Assembly (NCBI GenBank): GCA_030685015.1
Contig: JAUXWS010000025.1
Coordinates: 1 to 53,458, forward strand
Length of the DNA stretch: 53,458 nt
Direction of reading: 5' to 3'
Origin: a bacterium
GTDB taxonomy: Bacteria; CAIWAD01
Positions 1 through 8,512 of the stretch are shown here, piece after piece; position 1 is the stretch's first letter; each line of letters starts with the position of its first letter. The position numbers and the translations under genes are program-made. Below the pieces are notes generated by a model. It was given only the letters and a program-made list of their open reading frames with translations, had not been told where the DNA came from and searched no databases.

Positions 1-2
1 TC

Positions 3-134
3 TTTGCCTTGTTCCAATACCGGTTCAACCGCCGCATGAATCTGGTCTGCCTCATCACCGGCACTCTGCGCCTGGCAGCAAGATCGGCACAGCGACCCCT
101 GAGGACCCTACGACTGGCTGATTCTCCTGCGTAA
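3..134 (+). mobile_element. C-terminal fragment of an IS1595-type (ISXO2-like) transposase
   Basis: The window opens inside a reading frame that codes for 43 residues and stops at TAA (132-134). It contains the block FQYRFNRR followed by a leucine- and arginine-rich tail ending RLADSPA. That resembles the C-terminus of IS1595/ISXO2-like DDE transposases, which end with an (F/Y)RFNRR motif and a short helical tail. Only the end of the gene is visible, so completeness of the insertion sequence cannot be judged. No obvious terminal inverted repeat is seen between the stop and the next gene. The frame ends 5 bases before the 89-bp repeat that recurs at the other end of the window. The family is recognised from memory of the motif, so confidence is moderate. 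Confidence 0.5.
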
Positions 135-139
135 TCGGG

Positions 140-228
140 AAATGATTTAGCTTCTCCCTCGATTTGGAGAAAGGAAAACGCCATGAGAGTGGAGGACCTG
201 GATCACAAGGAGCTGTTGGAACTGGATC
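140..228 (+). repeat. Copy 1 of an 89-bp exact direct repeat
   Basis: Positions 140-228 are identical to 53370-53458, where the window stops, so the true repeat may be longer. The unit covers the leader, ribosome-binding site and first 15 codons of the sigma-54 activator. The sequences to the left of the two copies are unrelated: a transposase tail here, an ordinary intergenic region at the far end. Confidence 0.95.
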
Positions 229-1850
229 CGGAAGGCGGCATCGTCCGCTTCGCCGGCCAGCGCGCCCTCCTGCTCGACGCCATTGCCATGGGATTGCTGC
301 GCAAGTACTTGGTCGAGAACTTCGGCCTGACCGCGGCGCGCGCCGTGCTCACCCAGTTTGGCTTCGCCCACGGCTGGCGCATGGCGGAGGCGATGAAGAC
401 CGTTTTCACGTGGACCAGCGACGAGGATTGGCGGCGGGCCGGTCCGCGCATCCACACGCTGGAAGGTCTCTTCCTGATCGAGGCGGGGAGTGAGGATCCA
501 CTCAGCCAGAAGGGCGCCACCCTGCTGGCCTCCTACGAAGCCGAACAGCACCTCCTGCACTTCGGCCGCGCCGACACCGCCGTCTGCTGGACGATCTGCG
601 GCCTGATGAGCGGGTATCTGAGCCGCATCGCCGGGGAGGACGTCTGCGTGCTCGAGGACCGCTGCCTGGGCGCGGGAAAGGCCGCCTGCCACCTGGTGGG
701 CCGGACAAGAAAGGAATGGGGCGAGGAGCACTCCGCCGAGTTGGCCTTCTTTGATTCGGGACGCCTGCGCGAAAGCCTGGACATCTCCCTCCACCGGGTC
801 ACCGAGTCCTTGAAGGAAGCCGAGCAGAAGCTGAGTGCCCACCGCCGCGCCTTGAAGCGGGTGGCGCGTGAAGTGTTGGATCCGCCCGGCTTGATCGCCC
901 GCAGCCGGCGCATGCAGGCGGTGGTGGACCTGGCGCGCCGCGTGGCCAAGGTGGACGCCACCGTGCTCATCACCGGCGAAAGCGGAACGGGCAAGGAGCG
1001 GATCGCCCGGCTCGTCCACGAGGAATCGGCGCGCGCCTCGGGACCCTTCATCGCCGTCAACTGCGGCGCCATCACAGAAACCCTGCTTGAAAGTGAGCTG
1101 TTCGGGCATGCGCGCGGCGCCTTCACGGGAGCCAACACGGAACGTCCCGGCCTCTTCGAGGCGGCCAACAACGGCACCCTGCTTCTGGACGAGGTGGGCG
1201 AAGTCTCGCCTGGCATGCAGGTCAAGCTGCTCCGCGTCCTCCAGGAACGGGAGATCCGCCGCGTGGGGGAGAACATCAGCCGCCGCATCGACGTGCGCAT
1301 CCTGGCCGCCACCAACCGCGACCTCCTGCGCGGCGTGGCCGGCGGCGACTTCCGGCCGGATCTCTATTACCGGCTCAATGTCGTCGAGCTGCAGGTGCCG
1401 CCCCTGCGCGACCGCCGGGAGGACATCCTGCCGCTGGCCCGCGTCCTGCTGCTCAGCGCCGCCCGGCGCATGGGACGACACATCACCACCATGGCCCCCC
1501 GCGCCGCCGACCAGCTCCTGCGCCATGACTGGCCGGGCAACGTGCGGGAGCTGGAGAACGCCATGGAGCGGGCCGTCGCGCTGGCGCGCGGCCAGCGCAT
1601 CGAGATGGACGACCTGCCCGAGGAGATCCGCCAGGGCCTGATCCTGCCGGCCGGGGCGGGTGGCGCCGTGCGCACCCTGGACGAGGTGGAGAAGGAGTAC
1701 ATCCTGGCGGCGCTGGAATTGAACGATGGCAACCAGACACGCACCGCCACCCAGCTGCGCATCGGTCCGGCCACGCTCCACCGCAAGCTCAAAAGCTACG
1801 GCGCCGTCAAGGGGCGTGGCGGGAAGCGGGAAGGGGCCGGCCCGGCCTGA
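183..1850 (+). CDS. Sigma-54-dependent activator, XylR_N/V4R sensor type
   Basis: This 555-residue protein has the architecture of XylR/DmpR-type enhancer-binding proteins. An XylR_N domain covers roughly residues 15-115. A V4R small-molecule-binding domain (about 120-190) contains the cysteines of CLGAGKAAC. A linker leads to a complete AAA+ domain with Walker A GESGTGKE (about 265-272), the sigma-54 contact loop GAFTGA (about 312-317) and Walker B LLLDEVGE (about 335-342). A Fis-type helix-turn-helix closes the protein (about 505-545). The start has a strong AAGGAAA ribosome-binding site. Such proteins bind an aromatic or other small effector and open sigma-54 promoters. No obvious target operon with a -24/-12 promoter is adjacent, so the effector is unknown. 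Its leader and first codons recur at the window's right end. Confidence 0.93.
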   Translation: MRVEDLDHKELLELDPEGGIVRFAGQRALLLDAIAMGLLRKYLVENFGLTAARAVLTQFGFAHGWRMAEAMKTVFTWTSDEDWRRAGPRIHTLEGLFLIEAGSEDPLSQKGATLLASYEAEQHLLHFGRADTAVCWTICGLMSGYLSRIAGEDVCVLEDRCLGAGKAACHLVGRTRKEWGEEHSAELAFFDSGRLRESLDISLHRVTESLKEAEQKLSAHRRALKRVAREVLDPPGLIARSRRMQAVVDLARRVAKVDATVLITGESGTGKERIARLVHEESARASGPFIAVNCGAITETLLESELFGHARGAFTGANTERPGLFEAANNGTLLLDEVGEVSPGMQVKLLRVLQEREIRRVGENISRRIDVRILAATNRDLLRGVAGGDFRPDLYYRLNVVELQVPPLRDRREDILPLARVLLLSAARRMGRHITTMAPRAADQLLRHDWPGNVRELENAMERAVALARGQRIEMDDLPEEIRQGLILPAGAGGAVRTLDEVEKEYILAALELNDGNQTRTATQLRIGPATLHRKLKSYGAVKGRGGKREGAGPA

Positions 1851-1994
1851 GGGTGGATCCCGGGCGGCAGTCGCCTTCCCCATGGAGCCCGGCGACCGAT
1901 CCCGCCAAAGACCGCCCGCCGGCCTGACCCGGCCGTCCATTCACGGCGGACCGGGCACATTCCATACCTTGGGTATCGTCAAGCGGGCGGGCCT

Positions 1995-2243
1995 GTGACC
2001 ACCATCTCCCGACTTCCCAGGGATCTGTGGCCGTTGTTCTGGGATTGTGATCCGGAGCAACTGGAGCTGGTGCGGCATGCCACCTTCATCATCGAGCGTC
2101 TCATGGTCTACACCACCCCCGCGGCCTACCAGTGGCTGCTTGACACCTACCCGCGCCAGCGGCTGCAAGAGGTGGTCGCGGGCAGCCGGCGCCTGGGCGG
2201 ACGGGACCGGAATTTCTGGAGGCTGATCCTTGCTGCATCCTGA
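1995..2243 (+). CDS. DUF6922-like small protein, putative antitoxin partner
   Basis: This 82-residue protein begins at GTG. It resembles the short DUF6922-type proteins commonly encoded just upstream of AbiEii-family nucleotidyltransferases. It contains the pattern FWDCDPEQLEL...I.ERLM near the N-terminus and ends RNFWRLILAAS. It overlaps the following gene by 14 bp, which implies translational coupling. By context it is likely the cognate antitoxin or specificity partner of the next gene. That role is inferred from gene pairing and not from any visible DNA-binding motif. Confidence 0.65.
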   Translation: MTTISRLPRDLWPLFWDCDPEQLELVRHATFIIERLMVYTTPAAYQWLLDTYPRQRLQEVVAGSRRLGGRDRNFWRLILAAS

Positions 2244-2886
2244 GGCGCTGACGGTGGAGACGGCCCAGGTGGCCGCTCCCCTGTGTCAGGTCCTGGCCGG
2301 GTCCCTTTTCGTCCTGGCGGGGGGCACCGCCCTGGCGCTGCAGCTGGGTCATCGCCTGTCCGTGGACCTGGATTGGTTCTGTCCGCCGTCAGCCTGGCCG
2401 CCGGATCTGATGAAGCGCCTTTCCGCCCTGGACCTTCCCCTGGTTCCCATTGCGGAGACAGAGGGCACGGTCCATCTCCTGGTGCAGGGGGTGCGTTGCA
2501 GTTTTCTGGCCGTGCCCGTGGAATTCGGTGCGCCCCTGGCACGGCTGCACGGCATGCCATTGGCGACACCGTCCGACATCGGCGCCATGAAGCTTGTGGC
2601 GGTCAGCCAACGGGGCGCTCGCAAAGACTTCGTGGACCTGCATGCCTTGCTGGAAAGGGAGGATTTCCCCGCCCTGGCCACCCGACTTTATACTCTTTAC
2701 ACAAGCCCCCCGCCCAATCCCGTGCATGTGGCCAAGTCCCTCGTCTGGTTCGAGGACGCGGAGCGCGATCCCATGCCCAGGTTGCTGGGGGAGCGGCCCT
2801 GGCCCGTGATCAAGGCCTGGTTCGAAAAGCGGGCCAAGCTTCACACCGCCTGGTTGCAGCAGGCGGCGTCACAGGCGGAAAGCTGA
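2230..2886 (+). CDS. AbiEii/AbiGii-family nucleotidyltransferase (toxin-like)
   Basis: This 218-residue protein has the hallmarks of the AbiEii family. GGTALALQLGHR is followed by SVDLDWF (about residues 31-50), which supplies the metal-binding aspartates of the nucleotidyltransferase fold. The second signature, RGARKDFVDLHAL, lies near residue 130. The chosen TTG start has a GGAGG site 8 bases upstream. AbiE-type enzymes act as the toxic half of type IV toxin-antitoxin or phage-abortive modules by transferring nucleotides to RNA targets. The pair sits alone between a regulator and a housekeeping gene with no other defence genes nearby. Confidence 0.8.
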   Translation: MLHPEALTVETAQVAAPLCQVLAGSLFVLAGGTALALQLGHRLSVDLDWFCPPSAWPPDLMKRLSALDLPLVPIAETEGTVHLLVQGVRCSFLAVPVEFGAPLARLHGMPLATPSDIGAMKLVAVSQRGARKDFVDLHALLEREDFPALATRLYTLYTSPPPNPVHVAKSLVWFEDAERDPMPRLLGERPWPVIKAWFEKRAKLHTAWLQQAASQAES

Positions 2887-2977
2887 GGAGCACACCAGAC
2901 ACGACGACGACTGAAGGAAAGGCAGGACGCGCCCGTGCGCCGACGGCAAGGATGGTCCAAGGAGGAAAGACGAAGCA

Positions 2978-5203
2978 ATGGCCCAGGACAAGATCATCTA
3001 TACCTACACCGACGAAGCCCCCATGCTGGCCACCCACTCGCTGCTGCCCGTCATCCGGGCCTTCACCCGGGCGGCCGGCGTCGAGGTGGAGCTACGCGAC
3101 ATCTCGCTGGCGGGGCGCATTCTCGCCGCCTTCCCCGATCGCTTGACGGAGGCGCAACGCCAAGCCGACCACCTGGCCGAGCTGGGGGAGCTGGCCCAGC
3201 GGCCAGAGGCCAACATCATCAAGCTGCCCAACGTGAGCGCCAGCGTGCCGCAGCTCAAGGAGGCCATCCGCGAGCTGTGTTCCCAGGGATACGATCTGCC
3301 CGACTACCCCGAGGAGCCGCGCACGGAGGAGGAGCGGGAGCTGAAGGCCCGCTACGCCAAGGTGCTGGGCAGCGCCGTCAACCCCGTCCTGCGCGAGGGC
3401 AACAGCGACCGCCGCGTGGCCCGGGTGGTCAAGGATTTCGCTCGCAAGCATCCCCACAAGCTGGGCGCCTGGAGTGCGGACTCCAGGACCCATGTGGCCC
3501 ACATGACGGGCGGCGATTTCTACGGCAACGAGCAGAGCGTGGTGCTGGAGAAGGCCTGCGTCGTGCGCATCGAGCACGTGGCGGCAGACGGCGCCGTGAC
3601 GGCGCTGAAGGAAAGGCTGCCCCTGCAGGCCGGGGAGGTGCTGGACGCCACCGTCATGAGCCGCCGCGCCCTGGCCGCCTTCTTCGCCGAGCAGATCGAG
3701 GACGCCAGGCGCCAGGGCGTGCTGCTCTCGCTGCACCTCAAAGCCACCATGATGAAGGTGAGCGACCCCATCATGTTCGGCATCTGCGTCGAGGAGTTCT
3801 ACAAGCCGGTCTTCGCCCGGCACGGCGAAGTGCTCGCCCGTCTGGGCGTGGACCCCGGCAACGGGCTGGGCGACCTCCTTGCCAAACTCAGGCAGTTGCC
3901 CGACGAGCAGCGCGCCGCCGTGGAGGCGGACATCCAGGCCGTCTACCCCCAGCGCCCGCCCCTGGCCATGGTCGACAGCGATCGGGGCATCACCAACCTG
4001 CATGTGCCCAGCGACATCATCATCGACGCCTCGATGCCGCCCATGATCCGCGACTCGGGCCGGATGTGGGGGCCGGACGGCCAGCTGCACGACACCAAGG
4101 CGATGATCCCCGACCGCTGCTACGCCGGCATCTACCAGGCCATGATCGAGGATTGCAAGGCGCACGGGGCCTTCGATGTGGCGACCATGGGCAACGTCGC
4201 CAACGTGGGTCTCATGGCGCAGAAGGCGGAGGAGTACGGCTCCCATGACAAGACCTTCCGCCTGGGGGCGGCCGGCGTGGTGCGCGTGGTGGACGAGACC
4301 AGCCGGGTGCTGCTGGAGCATGCCGTCGAGGAGGGGGACATCTGGCGGGCCTGCCAGACCAAGGACGCGGCCATCCGCGACTGGGTGCGCCTCGCCGTGG
4401 CCCGCGCCCGCGCCACCGGCGCGCCGGCCGTCTTCTGGCTGGACGAGGGGCGCGCCCACGACGCCAACCTGATCCGCCTGGTGCGCGCCTATCTGCCCGG
4501 GCACGACACGGCGGGTCTCGAGCTGCCCATCCTCCCCCCCGTCGAGGCGATCAGGTTCTCCATGGCGCGGGCGCGGGCCGGCCAGGACACCATCAGCGTG
4601 ACGGGCAACGTGCTGCGCGACTACCTGACGGACCTCTTTCCCATCATCGAACTGGGCACCAGCGCCAAGATGCTCTCCATCGTGCCCCTGCTGGCGGGCG
4701 GCGGGCTCTATGAGACGGGTGCGGGCGGAAGCGCGCCCAAGCACGTGCAGCAGTTCGTCAAGGAGGGCCATCTGCGCTGGGACAGCCTGGGCGAGTACTT
4801 GGCCCTGGCGGTCTCCCTTGAGGATCTGGCCGGCAAGAGCGGCAAGGGGCGGGCCAGGGTGCTGGCGGATGGATTGAACCAGGCGATCGGCCACGTGCTG
4901 GAGAACCGCAAGTCGCCCTCCCGCCGTGTCCACGAGCTGGACAACCGCGGCGGCCACTTCTACCTCTCCCATTACTGGGCCCAGGCCCTGGCGGCCCAGG
5001 AGCTGGACAAGGACTTGAAGGAACGCTTTGCGCCGGTGGCCGCCACGCTGGCGGAGCGGGAGCCCAGAATCCTGGCCGAGCTGGCCGCGGCGCAGGGCAA
5101 GCCCGTGGAGTTGGGCGGCTACTACCACCCGGATCCCGAGCGGACGGCGGCGGCCATGCGTCCCAGCCATCTTTGGAACGAGGTGATCGACGCCCTCGCC
5201 TGA
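2978..5203 (+). CDS. icd: NADP-dependent isocitrate dehydrogenase, monomeric type
   Basis: At 741 residues this matches the usual length of monomeric IDH, which converts isocitrate plus NADP+ to 2-oxoglutarate, CO2 and NADPH in the TCA cycle. The family opening is clear ([17 protein letters not shown] near the N-terminus). Conserved blocks such as [16 protein letters not shown], the substrate region around [12 protein letters not shown], and [16 protein letters not shown] appear in order to the C-terminus. It is a single-gene unit followed by a hairpin terminator. Monomeric IDH is scattered across bacterial phyla, so it gives little taxonomic information. Confidence 0.96.
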   Translation: MAQDKIIYTYTDEAPMLATHSLLPVIRAFTRAAGVEVELRDISLAGRILAAFPDRLTEAQRQADHLAELGELAQRPEANIIKLPNVSASVPQLKEAIRELCSQGYDLPDYPEEPRTEEERELKARYAKVLGSAVNPVLREGNSDRRVARVVKDFARKHPHKLGAWSADSRTHVAHMTGGDFYGNEQSVVLEKACVVRIEHVAADGAVTALKERLPLQAGEVLDATVMSRRALAAFFAEQIEDARRQGVLLSLHLKATMMKVSDPIMFGICVEEFYKPVFARHGEVLARLGVDPGNGLGDLLAKLRQLPDEQRAAVEADIQAVYPQRPPLAMVDSDRGITNLHVPSDIIIDASMPPMIRDSGRMWGPDGQLHDTKAMIPDRCYAGIYQAMIEDCKAHGAFDVATMGNVANVGLMAQKAEEYGSHDKTFRLGAAGVVRVVDETSRVLLEHAVEEGDIWRACQTKDAAIRDWVRLAVARARATGAPAVFWLDEGRAHDANLIRLVRAYLPGHDTAGLELPILPPVEAIRFSMARARAGQDTISVTGNVLRDYLTDLFPIIELGTSAKMLSIVPLLAGGGLYETGAGGSAPKHVQQFVKEGHLRWDSLGEYLALAVSLEDLAGKSGKGRARVLADGLNQAIGHVLENRKSPSRRVHELDNRGGHFYLSHYWAQALAAQELDKDLKERFAPVAATLAEREPRILAELAAAQGKPVELGGYYHPDPERTAAAMRPSHLWNEVIDALA

Positions 5204-5222
5204 TCCCTACCCTGACTCATGT

Positions 5223-5254
5223 GAAGCCGGGTGCCCCTGTGGGTTCCCGGCTTC
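5223..5254 (+). terminator. Hairpin terminator after IDH
   Basis: The arms GAAGCCGGG (5223-5231) and CCCGGCTTC (5246-5254) are perfect complements with a 14-base loop. They lie 20 bases after the IDH stop and are followed by a short T-containing stretch. Confidence 0.7.
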
Positions 5255-5320
5255 TTCATGGGTCAAGGAGCGGGTGGACCTGCGCGCCCCTGGCACGTGA
5301 AGCGCGGCCGGGCAAGAAGA

Positions 5321-5349
5321 AGGGGTGTCGGGCAGGACCCGACACCCCT
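5321..5349 (-). terminator. Hairpin terminator of the Cys-rich protein gene
   Basis: A 12-bp perfect stem (5321-5332 with 5338-5349) and a 5-base loop lie 25 bases beyond the stop of the minus-strand gene. On that strand the stem is followed by TCTTCTTGC. Confidence 0.75.
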
Positions 5350-5374
5350 GGCTGCGATCGATGGGAGACAGGGA

Positions 5375-5827
5375 CTAGAGGCCGGCCTGCTTGATCTGCT
5401 CGCGGCTGTCGGCCTTGACCGTGTCCTTGGCCTTCTGGGTGGCGGTCGGCGCGGCACAGGCGCCCGGCTTCGTGGCGCAGCCGGAAGCGGCGGCGCCCTG
5501 GATGGTGCAGGAACCGTCGGCCTTCACATGGCAGGTGACGGTCTTGCCGTCCACCACGCAGGTCTTGGTTCCGGCGGCCGCGTTCACGGTGCCAGCGGGC
5601 ATGCTGCAGGAGCCGTCGGCATTGACCGTGCAGGTGACGGTCTTGCCGTCCACGACGCAGGTCTTGGTGCCGGCCACGGCGTTCTCAGCCTGGACGCCGC
5701 TCAGGGAGGCCTTTTCGGCCTTGGCTCCCTTGGACGGGCAACAGCCGGCCCCGGCCATGGCAGGCGTGCTTTGCAGGACGGCGAAGACGACCAGACAGCC
5801 ACCGAGGAGGGCGAAGAGCTTCTTCAT
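5375..5827 (-). CDS. Exported Cys-rich protein with two tandem repeats, function unknown
   Basis: The 150-residue product starts at the ATG ending at 5827, which is preceded by GAAAGGAATCC. A typical signal peptide (MKKLFALLGGCLVVFAVLQ...AMA) is followed by a GCCPSKG motif. Two near-identical repeats of about 25 residues share the pattern AGTKTCVVDGKTVTC-x-V-x-ADGSC, each holding three cysteines. A lower-complexity tail holds two further cysteines. In the periplasm the cysteines could form disulfides or bind metal. I do not recognise a family. The gene is divergent from the ferritin-like gene, with about 225 bp of shared upstream DNA. Confidence 0.75.
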   Translation of the reverse strand: MKKLFALLGGCLVVFAVLQSTPAMAGAGCCPSKGAKAEKASLSGVQAENAVAGTKTCVVDGKTVTCTVNADGSCSMPAGTVNAAAGTKTCVVDGKTVTCHVKADGSCTIQGAAASGCATKPGACAAPTATQKAKDTVKADSREQIKQAGL

Positions 5828-6053
5828 GGCGGATTCCTTTCTATGCATGTGGGTTGATGACCGGGTTGAAATTAGGTAAACCGAAGAAACTTTCTCAAGC
5901 ATTTCTTCGCCGACAACGGGCCGTATACTCGCAAATCCCAGGCATAGTTCCGCATTTGACCATGAAATGCTCGATCCAGCCTCGGCCGGCCGGCATTTAT
6001 TGTTCTGGCCCGATTGCCTATCATAAGTGGCCATCTAGAAGGAGGAACGGATC

Positions 6054-6578
6054 ATGAGCGGACGGGAGCTGGAATTCAAGACGGTGGAGGATGTCTTCAA
6101 ATACGCCATCATGGTGGAGAGTCGCGGCCACGAGTTCTACCGGGCCACGGCAGAGAAGACAGCCAACGAGACGGCGCGCCGCTTCTTCGAGGAGTTTGCC
6201 AAGGAGGAGTTGGACCACAAGCGCATCTTGGCGGACCTGTACAAGACATGGCGGGACAAGGCCACCTGGGATGAGGAGATCCTGCACAGCGGACGTCCCC
6301 ACGGCTTCGACATCCATGATCCCATCCTGAGCGAGGCTTTCAAGAAGAGCCTGAGCACCACCCATTTCGACACCACCGCCCTGGACATCGCCATCGTGCT
6401 GGAGCGGGAGGCGCGCGATTTCTACACCAAGGCGGCGCAGAAGGTGGAAGACCCCGAGCTGCGCAAGATCCTCACCTGGTTGGCCCAGTTCGAGGACGAG
6501 CACTACGACACCATGGTCAAGCTGCACGAGTCGCTGCGGGCCGAATACTGGCACGACAACAACTTTTGGCCGTTCTAG
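6054..6578 (+). CDS. Ferritin-like / rubrerythrin-type di-iron protein
   Basis: The 174-residue protein is a ferritin-like four-helix bundle. Carboxylate and histidine ligands appear in two repeated halves: E22 in VESRGHEFY with E52 and H55 in EELDHKR, then LEREARDFY and EDEHYDTM near residues 114 and 147. There is no C-terminal rubredoxin CxxC domain, so it is rubrerythrin-related and not a full rubrerythrin. Such proteins handle peroxide or iron in the cytoplasm. AAGGAGGAACGG lies just upstream of the ATG. A clear terminator follows. Confidence 0.85.
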   Translation: MSGRELEFKTVEDVFKYAIMVESRGHEFYRATAEKTANETARRFFEEFAKEELDHKRILADLYKTWRDKATWDEEILHSGRPHGFDIHDPILSEAFKKSLSTTHFDTTALDIAIVLEREARDFYTKAAQKVEDPELRKILTWLAQFEDEHYDTMVKLHESLRAEYWHDNNFWPF

Positions 6579-6614
6579 ATCCGTCAGAAGCAGGATCATC
6601 AGCAGGATCGTCCA

Positions 6615-6633
6615 GGCCGCCCGTCAGGCGGCC
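6615..6633 (+). terminator. Terminator of the ferritin-like gene
   Basis: The stem GGCCGCC/GGCGGCC with a 5-base loop is followed by TTCT, 36 bases after the stop codon. Confidence 0.75.
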
Positions 6634-6887
6634 TTCTACATGGAAGCCCGACACACCGGAACGCGGACCATTACCGTCTATTTGTAGAATTTTAACAGCT
6701 GAGTCATGGTTCAGATAGATAGTCAGGCCTAGTTCATTGACAATCAGAAGGATAGCCTTGTTAATAAACGAAAATCAAAAGCGATTGGTGTGATAAATTG
6801 TTGACATGACAGTTGACTTCCTTGTGACAATGGCGCGACATTTTAGCGTTCGCAGAAAGGCTACCCGATTCCATCAGGAGGTGTGTG
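6634..6887 (+). promoter_or_regulatory. AT-rich leader of the nine-haem gene with repeated TGACA elements
   Basis: This 254-bp gap holds no gene and is markedly more AT-rich than the rest of the window. TGACA occurs at 6802-6806, 6807-6811 and 6825-6829, and a related TGACT lies at 6814. One copy is a perfect TTGACA (6801-6806) that could act as a -35 box, but no convincing -10 stands at the right distance. The AGGAGG at 6877-6882 is the ribosome-binding site of the next gene. Confidence 0.4.
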
Positions 6888-8306
6888 ATGAAGAAATGGT
6901 TGAAGCCGCTACCCGGCATCGTGCTGACCGCCGCATTGATGGTGGGCTGTGCCGGCGATGACGGCGCCGCAGGACCGCAAGGACCGCAGGGGCCCCAGGG
7001 TCCGCAAGGACCCCAGGGAGACGCGGGTCAGGATGGCCAGAACTACCAGGCCTGGGCCTGGGTGGGCTCCAACGGCAGCTCGTGTTATGGCTGCCATTCG
7101 GGCAAGGTGCAGGATTGGATGGGCACGGGTCATCCCAATGCATTCACCACCCTGGTGACGGCGGGCCAGAGCAACAATCCCTATTGCTTGCAGTGCCACA
7201 CGGTGGGCTGGGACGCGCCGGTGGCCTTCGGCGACACCACGGTGACGGACCACGGCCTGGACCACAGCGGCTATGACGACTTCTGGCCCGCCCAGAACAC
7301 TGACGACACCGCCCGTCTGCACGCCCTGGAGGGTGTCCAGTGCGAAAACTGCCACGGCTCCATGGGCCCGGGCATCTATCAGCACAACCCGCAGGTTTCG
7401 CTGGCCACTCGGTTTGAGAATGGCCAGTCGTTGTCCCCCTGCGCCTCCTGCCACGGCGAGCAAATGGCGCAGTGGCATGAAGGCGCCCACGGTTCGTATT
7501 ACGAGCGGACAGGCCACACAGTGGAGGAGTACGCGGCCGAGTGGAACAGGACCGCGTGCTGGGAATGCCACGGCGCCGAGGGCTTCATCTCCAAGTTCGA
7601 CCCTGACTATGCCGGCATGCTGCCGGGTGCGACCCTGGACTTGGTGGGCTGCGTGGCTTGCCATGACCCGCACAACGCCACCAACACGGCCCAGTTGCGC
7701 ACTATGGCGGACTTCTCCGTGGTCTATGACGTGGTGCCCGCCACCTTCACCGGCCGCGGCGCCAGCCAGCTCTGCGCCCAGTGCCACCACGCCCGCCGCA
7801 CGGTGGCCAACGTCAACTCGCAGATCTTCAACAACGGCACCCTCCGCGGTCCGCACGAGAGTCCGCAGATGGACATGATGCTGGGCGCCGGCAGCTATGA
7901 GATCCCGGGCTACACCTACACGCGGACGGCCACCCACAACGTGATCCAGAACCCCTGCGTGACCTGCCACATGGAAGTGACCAGCCCGCATGGCTACCCG
8001 CTGCATGACCACACCTTCCATGCCACCACCACGGCCTGCACGGGCTGCCATCCTGGCCTGACCAACTTCGATTTCAATGGCGGGCAGACGGCCATCAGCA
8101 ACCTCATGGGGCAGATCGAGGCCCACTTCGGCGCCACCGGCGACCAGCTCTCCGACACGGTCTGGAATGCCCAGTTGACGGCCCGGGAGCGCGAAGCGGT
8201 CTATGCCTACCTCTACGTCAAGAACGACGGCAGCCGGGGCGTCCACAACCCCAACTACGCGCGCACCTTGCTTCAGAACGCCCTGCACTACCTGCAGAAT
8301 CCCTGA
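6888..8306 (+). CDS. Nine-haem c-type cytochrome lipoprotein with collagen-like spacer
   Basis: The 472-residue product starts at the ATG 5 bases after AGGAGG. An N-terminal signal ends at MVGC, a likely lipidated cysteine. Residues about 28-50 are an eight-triplet Gly-x-x tract made mainly of GPQ. Nine CxxCH haem-attachment motifs follow, at about residues 65, 101, 151, 185, 224, 255, 296, 357 and 384, and additional histidines could serve as distal ligands. It should be a periplasmic or surface multihaem electron carrier or oxidoreductase. The motif spacing recalls cytochrome c-554/NapC-related proteins, but no specific enzyme is recognised. The collagen-like spacer is unusual for this family and could act as a stalk. 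The gene stands alone with its own terminator. Confidence 0.9.
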   Translation: MKKWLKPLPGIVLTAALMVGCAGDDGAAGPQGPQGPQGPQGPQGDAGQDGQNYQAWAWVGSNGSSCYGCHSGKVQDWMGTGHPNAFTTLVTAGQSNNPYCLQCHTVGWDAPVAFGDTTVTDHGLDHSGYDDFWPAQNTDDTARLHALEGVQCENCHGSMGPGIYQHNPQVSLATRFENGQSLSPCASCHGEQMAQWHEGAHGSYYERTGHTVEEYAAEWNRTACWECHGAEGFISKFDPDYAGMLPGATLDLVGCVACHDPHNATNTAQLRTMADFSVVYDVVPATFTGRGASQLCAQCHHARRTVANVNSQIFNNGTLRGPHESPQMDMMLGAGSYEIPGYTYTRTATHNVIQNPCVTCHMEVTSPHGYPLHDHTFHATTTACTGCHPGLTNFDFNGGQTAISNLMGQIEAHFGATGDQLSDTVWNAQLTAREREAVYAYLYVKNDGSRGVHNPNYARTLLQNALHYLQNP

Positions 8307-8331
8307 GTCGGGAACTATGACTCCGAACGTC

Positions 8332-8358
8332 AATGGGGCCGGCTTTGCCGGCCCCATT
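8332..8358 (+). terminator. Terminator of the nine-haem gene
   Basis: A perfect 11-bp stem (8332-8342 with 8348-8358) and a 5-base loop lie 26 bases after the stop. CTTTG follows. Confidence 0.85.
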
Positions 8359-8369
8359 CTTTGAATGTG

Positions 8370-8512
8370 TTGCCCTGGTGTTGCCCTGGTGTTGCCCTGG
8401 TGTTGCCCTGGTGTTGCCCTGGTGTTGCCCTGGTGACGCCCTGGTGTTGCCCTGGTGTTGCCCTGGTGTTGCCCTGGTGTTGCCCTGGTGTTGCCCTGGT
8501 GTTGCCCCGGTC
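8370..8512. repeat. Tandem repeat, 13 copies of an 11-bp unit
   Basis: The unit TTGCCCTGGTG repeats 13 times without a break. Copy 7 (8436-8446) begins ACG instead of TTG, and copy 13 (8502-8512) is TTGCCCCGGTC. It fills the space between two convergent genes, starting 11 bases after the cytochrome terminator, and its last two bases overlap the rhlE stop codon. The open frames across it (repeated LPWCCPGVALV) reflect the period of 11 and are not genes. There are no spacers, so it is not a CRISPR. Confidence 0.97.

Noticed and set aside
8370-8512. CRISPR array
   Set aside because: Units are contiguous 11-mers without spacers.
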